Assembly (NCBI RefSeq): GCF_003814705.1
Contig: NZ_RKRA01000001.1
Location: 1,922,001 to 1,986,000, forward strand
From: Georgenia muralis
GTDB lineage: Bacteria; Actinomycetota; Actinomycetes; Actinomycetales; Actinomycetaceae
DNA: 64,000 nucleotides
Direction: 5' to 3'
A program made the translations under genes and the position numbers. The notes beneath the pieces are model-generated. The model was not told where the DNA came from and did not search any database. It saw only the letters and a list, made by a program, of their open reading frames with translations. Positions 60,025 to 64,000 of this stretch are shown in pieces (the first letter of the stretch is position 1; every line of letters starts with the position of its first letter).

Positions 60025-60641
60025 CAGGAGCCTCTCACATCGTCACGCCCGTCGTCGCGGCTGGCGCTTTGCGGGGCAAGGGCCACCGGAAAGGCGCGGA
60101 ACTGGACGTCGACCACGCGAGTATCCGACTCAGCTCCCTTGACCAAGTCCCGGCGGGTGATCCAGCGAGCCATGAGTTCTTGCATTTCCTGGGTGAAGAC
60201 GCGTAGTTCCTCTGACGTCATGCGCATCATCGCGTTGACGTCTACGGGGCCCTTACGCCATTCCTCAGGCTCCTCGCCGCGCGCGACGCGGTCCTGAAAC
60301 TCAGCAGCAGAACGGAACCTTAGATCCAGCCAGGCATGGCGGTACTCACGGCCTCCAGTCGCTCCCATGGACTCAAGGTCTGACCAGCCGTAGTTCCGGG
60401 CCGCAAACGGTGAAAACCAGACGCGGTCTCTGCCCGTTCCGTGGTCCCTCAGATCGATGATGAGGCCTGCCTTTTCAAGCTCACGCAGGTGGTAACTCGT
60501 TGTGCCGGATGTGACACCTAGTCGACGAGCCAGCTCGGTGGCTGTCGATGGGGCCTGAGCCAGCAGATCAACCATCTGACTGCGTAGCGGATGGCTCATA
60601 GCTCGCAGTTTTCGTGCTCCATCTGCCGCTTCCCGACGCAC
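60024..60641 (-). CDS. ArsR-like winged-helix regulator of the peptide cluster
   Basis: 205 residues from GTG 60641 (GAGGAGGG upstream). RKLRAMSHPLRSQMVDLLAQAPSTATELARRLGVTSGTTSYHLRELEKAGLI is the ArsR/HTH_20 fold. No metal-binding cysteines are seen, so it probably responds to another ligand or to the peptide. The long C-terminal half has no known domain. Confidence 0.85.
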   Translation of the reverse strand: MRREAADGARKLRAMSHPLRSQMVDLLAQAPSTATELARRLGVTSGTTSYHLRELEKAGLIIDLRDHGTGRDRVWFSPFAARNYGWSDLESMGATGGREYRHAWLDLRFRSAAEFQDRVARGEEPEEWRKGPVDVNAMMRMTSEELRVFTQEMQELMARWITRRDLVKGAESDTRVVDVQFRAFPVALAPQSASRDDGRDDVRGS

Positions 60642-61434
60642 ATGCCCTCCTCACTACAGCGAACCATCTGCAGAACTCTCTCTGCGAAAGTACCAGGGCG
60701 CATGACCGAACGAGGGAGAACTTGCTGCCATGGCAGGTAGTCGCCACTCTGTCGGTCTGGCTAAGTGATTTGACGCTGCGGGGGCGGTAGGCGCTGAAGC
60801 GCCGACGACGTGCATGGTGTCCACGTCTCAGCGGCGATGACCTCGTCCGAGCAGCTCGCGCCGCGCCGTGGCGGCGATCACGGAGTAGGCGCCGGCAGGG
60901 AGCCGCCTGATTCGTCACGGCCAGGCCCGGTCGCGCGGTTCACGCAGGAACTCGGTGCAGGACGTGGACCCGGTGTTGCTGGCACGCGTGGCCGTGGACC
61001 GACGTGTCAGGGCGTTCCTGGCCTACTTCTCGACCGGCGCCGACACGACGACTGCGGCGACCGTACGCAATGCACCCAGAGGCCTACACGGCAAGGCGGT
61101 GCATTGGACGAGTGCGACTGCCGGTGCCGCATCCGACCTCGAGGACTTTGCTGGCTCTGGCCAGCAGCACGCCGAGTAAGCGAGCCTCGGCCCCGGGGCC
61201 GTACCGCCTCGGAACTACTCTCCGGAGCGCGCCGCACGAACCGCCATATGCTAACTAGTTGCGCGGCTGCTTTTAATTGAATGAGCGCCTTTACCGCAAG
61301 ACCAGTTTGGAGCGGTCATGGTCAATCAGCGCGACGGGCAGGCCGAGGGATGTCACACCTCCAGGCCATCAGCGGTTGACCCCGAAGGACTCACGCTGTC
61401 CGATACGCGACTCCCGTGGGCTCGACCGCCTACG
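60642..61434. other. Intergenic stretch with a candidate operator, no gene seen
   Basis: 793 bp. A 16-bp inverted repeat GCAGAactctcTCTGC (60670-60685) lies ~30 bp upstream of the ArsR start and is a plausible operator. The AT-rich tract near 61250-61290 (gctaactagttgcg...ttttaattgaatg) looks like a promoter or IS scar. Small open frames around 60955-61180 have no recognised homology and mixed codon use. Confidence 0.5.
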
Positions 61435-62133
61435 CTAACCAGCGCGACCGCGGCGGCCTGGCGGGAGCAACCCACGACTGCGGGCCTTCGCGACCCAGCC
61501 CTGCGCGGTGCTGAGGGCGACGCCGTTGACTTGCGCCATCGTTGCTGAGGGATTCTCGTCGCCCTGGCCGGAGAGCTTGCCGTGCTGGAGTGCGACGAGC
61601 TCGTAGAAGTCGGGCACCCGCTTGGGGTTGCCGAGCGGTTTCAGTAGTTCGCGGTCGCTGACCTTTCGCCCGCTCGGGAGGATGATCTTGTCGCCGGTCA
61701 CCGTGGTGACGCGCTTCATGGCGAAGAGCCGCTTGTTGATCGCTGCCTCGATCTTCGCGGTCGGGAGTTCTCGCAGCAGGTGGCTGGTGATGGGGTCGCC
61801 CGGTCGCCACGGTAGGTAGATCACGCCGGTGATCCGCACCTCTTCCGGGGTGGCGTAGAGCTGTCGCTGCAGGCGGATCATCACGCGCGTCGCGGTGGCC
61901 TCGTGCTCGATGTAGCGCCAGCGCCCCTCAGTGGTCGCGTTCTGCTCGGACTCGGCGGCGTCGTCGCCCGCCGCCTGGTCGTCGTAGCCGAGCACACGGT
62001 CGATCTCGCCGCTGGCATCGTCGGCGCGCTCGCCGGGAAAGCGGGCGGCGAGGTGCCAACCCGCAGGCAGGTCGGACTGGGTGAGCATGCCGTCGGCGGC
62101 CTGATCCCAGGGGCGGGCTGTCGGAAGTGCCAT
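61435..62133 (-). CDS. Hypothetical protein next to the excisionase gene
   Basis: 232 residues from ATG 62133 (GTG 62142 is an alternative). The N-terminal part is mixed alpha/beta (PAGWHLAARFPGERADDASGEIDRVL), the middle has VMIRLQRQLYATPEEVRITGVIYLPWRPGDP, and the C-terminal ~60 residues (FYELVALQHGKLSG...VNGVALSTAQGWVAKARSRGLLPPG) look like a winged-helix or HTH. Similar genes sit beside int-xis in other actinobacterial integrative elements. It may be a regulator of excision. No function assigned. Confidence 0.75.
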   Translation of the reverse strand: MALPTARPWDQAADGMLTQSDLPAGWHLAARFPGERADDASGEIDRVLGYDDQAAGDDAAESEQNATTEGRWRYIEHEATATRVMIRLQRQLYATPEEVRITGVIYLPWRPGDPITSHLLRELPTAKIEAAINKRLFAMKRVTTVTGDKIILPSGRKVSDRELLKPLGNPKRVPDFYELVALQHGKLSGQGDENPSATMAQVNGVALSTAQGWVAKARSRGLLPPGRRGRAG

Positions 62134-62172
62134 GCGCACCACACTATCCGGAACAGGAACTTATCTCATGTG

Positions 62173-62180
62173 CTTGCAAG
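62173..62180. promoter_or_regulatory. CTTGCAAG palindrome in the xis upstream region
   Basis: CTTGCAAG between the hypothetical gene (62133) and xis (62269). It matches the half-sites of the operator-like palindromes at 40903-40927 (CTTG-n-CAAG). Possible shared binding site of an element regulator. Confidence 0.4.
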
Positions 62181-62268
62181 GACGTGAACGGAGGTGCTTC
62201 AATGTCAGGTATTGGCACGAACGTTAGTTGCTGGCGAAGTTGACCTGGACTCGATGAGAGGAACCGGC

Positions 62269-62463
62269 ATGACCGAGGCGACGAAGACGGACTACCTCAC
62301 GCGCGCCGAGGCGGCTGCCCGATGCCGGGTGCCAGTGCCGACGTTCGACAAGCTGCGCCGCGAGGGTCTGATCCCCGAACCCGATGCGGAGGTCGGCAAG
62401 CACAAGCTCTGGCGTGCGGACACGATCGCCGAGTTCCTCGATGTCGGCGGGACGAGACGCTGA
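62269..62463 (+). CDS. Excisionase-like HTH protein
   Basis: 64 residues from ATG 62269 with AGAGGA 7 nt upstream. DYLTRAEAAARCRVPVPTFDKLRREGLIPEPD is a MerR-type HTH of the AlpA/Xis class, and its stop overlaps the integrase start (TGATG). It likely directs excision of the element. Confidence 0.85.
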   Translation: MTEATKTDYLTRAEAAARCRVPVPTFDKLRREGLIPEPDAEVGKHKLWRADTIAEFLDVGGTRR

Positions 62464-63635
62464 TGGCCGGCCGGCCGGCGAAGGACTCCCCGCTCCGGCT
62501 CGACCCGCGCACCGGTAGGCCGCTGCCCGAGGGCATCCGCTGGCGCGAAGATCGGCAGCGCTACCAGATTCGCGTGCTGGTGCCTGACCTCTATGGCAAC
62601 TGGGCCGAGCGCGCACGCACGTTCCGCACGCTGGGCGAGGCGAAGAAGGAGCTCGCCAACGCCGTCGCCGGGAAGAACCCGAACGGCGCGATGACGCTCA
62701 CCCAGTGGCACGAGCGGCACTGGCCGGCGATCGGGGCATCGGTGCGACCGGGCACTGCGCGCGCCTACGCCGTCGCGTGGCGCCGACGGGTGCAGCCGAC
62801 GCTCGGGCACCTGAAGCTCGAAGCGATCACCTCACCGCTGATCGAGACGGCGATGGCCGGGTGGGACTGCTCACCCTCGACCAAGGTCGACTCGCTCGCC
62901 CTCATCAGCCGCCTGCTCGACGCCGCGCGCCGGGCGCGGATCATCGACTACAACCCGGCGCGCGAGATCAGGCGCCCGACGCAGGACGCCTCGACCTCTC
63001 CCACCTCCCGGGCGCTGACCATGCCGCAGGTGACGACGATGCTCGAGCTGATCCCGGCCGGCGTCTATCGGCGCTACGCAGCCGCCCTCGTGTACACCGG
63101 CATGCGGGCGGGTGAGGCGACCGCCATCCGGGTGCGCGACGTCGACCTCACGCAGGGCGTGTTGCGCGTCAGCCGCAGCTTCTCGCCCGGCCTGAACGGC
63201 GAGCTCATCGAGCAGAGCCCGAAGAGCCACAAGGAACGACAGGTGCCGATCGTCCAGGCGTTCCTCCCGTTCGTGGACAAGGCCATGAAGGGCAAGGGGC
63301 CTGACGACCTGCTGTTCTCCGGGCCGAACGGCGGCCGGCTCGTCGCGGCGAACTTCCGCCGTGCGGTGAACTGGGCGACGATCAGGACGGCGCTCGACCG
63401 CCCCGACCTGCGCGTGCACGATCTGCGCCACACGTTCGCCACCATCCTGTTCGACGCCGGCGCCTCCGCACCCGACGTGCAGGCGGTGCTCGGGCACTCC
63501 AGCCTGCAGGTCACCGAGCGCTACTCCCGTGCACGCGAGGGCGTCGCCCGGCGCGCGGGTGCGGTGTTCGACCGCGTCACCACCGGCGGATATGGCACAG
63601 ATATGGCACAGCGCCGTGCGGGGCCGGGTCTGTGA
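62463..63635 (+). CDS. int: Tyrosine-type site-specific integrase
   Basis: 390 residues from ATG 62463, overlapping xis. An AP2-like N-terminus (GIRWREDRQRYQIRVLVPDLYG), a SAM-like core-binding domain, and the catalytic domain with R215 (YTGMRAGEA), H319-R322 (VHDLRHTFA), H345 (GHSSLQV) and Y354 (ERYSRA). It recombines attP with the tRNA-Phe site. The end of the coding region contains the right arm-type sites (YGTDMAQ codons). Confidence 0.95.
   Translation: MAGRPAKDSPLRLDPRTGRPLPEGIRWREDRQRYQIRVLVPDLYGNWAERARTFRTLGEAKKELANAVAGKNPNGAMTLTQWHERHWPAIGASVRPGTARAYAVAWRRRVQPTLGHLKLEAITSPLIETAMAGWDCSPSTKVDSLALISRLLDAARRARIIDYNPAREIRRPTQDASTSPTSRALTMPQVTTMLELIPAGVYRRYAAALVYTGMRAGEATAIRVRDVDLTQGVLRVSRSFSPGLNGELIEQSPKSHKERQVPIVQAFLPFVDKAMKGKGPDDLLFSGPNGGRLVAANFRRAVNWATIRTALDRPDLRVHDLRHTFATILFDAGASAPDVQAVLGHSSLQVTERYSRAREGVARRAGAVFDRVTTGGYGTDMAQRRAGPGL
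63591..63610. promoter_or_regulatory. Right arm-type integrase sites
   Basis: Two TATGGCACA copies (63591-63599, 63602-63610), period 11 bp, inside the 3' end of int. Same words and spacing as the left end (40840-40859). Confidence 0.6.
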
Positions 63636-63726
63636 GCGCCGTCAGCGCCTCGGTGCCGAGGCCCCGGGACCCGTAGGGCCACCCTAGAAAGGGTGTCTGA
63701 CCAGGGAGAACGGCTGGCGGAACGAC

Positions 63727-63756
63727 GAAGGCCCCGCACTCACGTGCGGGGCCTTC
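63727..63756 (-). terminator. Hairpin carried by the element, now the tRNA-Phe terminator
   Basis: 13-bp arms (63727-63739 and 63744-63756), loop tcac, 3 bp inside the right att repeat on the element side. After integration it lies just downstream of tRNA-Phe and replaces the displaced chromosomal terminator at 40651-40688. Confidence 0.8.
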
Positions 63757-63759
63757 TGC

Positions 63760-63804
63760 GGTGGCTCCGACCGGCGTCGATCCGGTGACCTTTCGATTTT
63801 CAGT
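63760..63804. other. attR (tRNA-Phe 3' part)
   Basis: 45 bp identical to attL, here part of the intact tRNA-Phe gene, from 2 bp beyond its 3' end to the anticodon loop. Confidence 0.93.
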
Positions 63805-63834
63805 CGAACGCTCTACCAACTGAGCTACAGAGCC
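63762..63834 (-). tRNA. tRNA-Phe (GAA)
   Basis: 73 nt on the minus strand: acceptor ggctctg/cggagcc, T-arm ggtcggagc region with gatcgac, D-arm, and anticodon loop ctGAAaa. CCA is not encoded. Integration target of the element. Confidence 0.93.
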
Positions 63835-63843
63835 CTGACACGA

Positions 63844-63869
63844 ACGCCCGGTCCTCTCGGACCGGGCGT
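63844..63869 (-). terminator. Hairpin between the two tRNA genes
   Basis: Perfect 11-bp arms acgcccggtcc (63844-63854) and complement (63859-63869), loop tctc. Either a terminator of tRNA-Asp or a processing signal. Confidence 0.6.
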
Positions 63870-63878
63870 CCGTACCGG

Positions 63879-63952
63879 CGACCCCGACGGGACTTGAACC
63901 CGCGACCTCCGCCGTGACAGGGCGGCGCGCTAACCAACTGCGCTACGGGGCC
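63879..63952 (-). tRNA. tRNA-Asp (GTC)
   Basis: 74 nt on the minus strand: acceptor ggccccg/cggggtc, D-loop agttggttagc, anticodon loop ctGTCac, T-loop ttcaagt. Discriminator G; CCA not encoded. Confidence 0.93.
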
Positions 63953-64000
63953 TCGTGTGAGGCGTGGAGCCTGGTACTACCTGGTGCTGATCGTACGTGC

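Larger units (their letters stand above)
40692..63804. mobile_element. tRNA-Phe-integrated mobilizable element (~23.1 kb)
   Basis: Bounded by a 45-bp perfect direct repeat identical to the 3' part of tRNA-Phe. Integrase and excisionase genes sit at the tRNA end; a MobF relaxase near the other end. No VirB4/TraG/FtsK-type gene is seen, so transfer would need a helper. It contains a nested insertion-sequence island and the RiPP-like cargo. It lacks the minisatellites that mark the backbone, in line with foreign origin. Confidence 0.9.

Noticed and set aside
60955-61179. Small open frame of 74 residues
   Set aside because: No family resemblance, no ribosome site and codon use unlike the neighbouring genes.

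Overview
The window is high-GC DNA from an actinobacterium. The markers are a BldC-type regulator, a DUF3073 protein, an actinobacterial PurF start, GTG and TTG starts, and a fructose PTS operon. It looks like Micrococcales (Cellulomonas/Georgenia-like), but the genus cannot be fixed from sequence alone. There are two parts: a chromosomal backbone (about 1-40.65 kb, plus two tRNA genes at 63.76-63.95 kb) and a 23 kb integrated mobile element (40.69-63.80 kb).

Backbone. After an IS110-type transposase tail (1-441), genes on the minus strand encode a Pls/PosA-family single-module peptide synthetase that overlaps an M1 aminopeptidase. Next come a flavin disulfide reductase, a GT4 glycosyltransferase with a repeat insertion, and a DUF2804 protein. 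Then purL, gdhA, cutC, a DHA2-type MFS exporter and a secreted 5'-nucleotidase-like enzyme. A fructose PTS locus follows: enzyme I diverges from a DeoR regulator, 1-phosphofructokinase, fused FruA and HPr. An RNB-domain ribonuclease, purF-purM, DUF3073, bldC, a small envelope pair and a secreted nuclease preceded by a PHO-box-like direct repeat come next. A MacB/FtsX-like ABC pair and a frameshifted surface-protein gene end the backbone. Purine synthesis (purL, purF, purM) and sugar uptake are housekeeping. The backbone is unusually rich in short in-frame tandem repeats, both inside genes and between them.

Mobile element. A 45-bp perfect direct repeat (40692-40736 and 63760-63804) equals the 3' part of tRNA-Phe(GAA). 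A tyrosine integrase and an excisionase-like gene lie next to the intact tRNA. Paired TATGGCACA repeats with 11-bp spacing sit inside both ends. The left end has a leaderless two-gene operon resembling a toxin-antitoxin pair, a small membrane protein and a MobF relaxase-helicase. No type IV secretion genes are visible, so the element is probably mobilizable and not self-transmissible. A nested insertion island (45.4-57.1 kb) follows: an ISAzo13 remnant hit by an IS1380, itself split by a Tn554-like recombinase trio and truncated by an IS3-family element; then an IS110 split in frame by a second, intact IS1380; then an IS1634-family element.

Cargo. At 57.2-60.6 kb lies a compact, lower-GC gene set on the minus strand: an ArsR-like regulator, an MFS exporter, a 26-residue peptide with a GDCMNLGCM tail that I found by reading the strand, a hairpin, and a radical SAM/SPASM enzyme. 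I interpret this as a radical-SAM RiPP cluster with a very small precursor. It is the strongest candidate here for an undescribed system.
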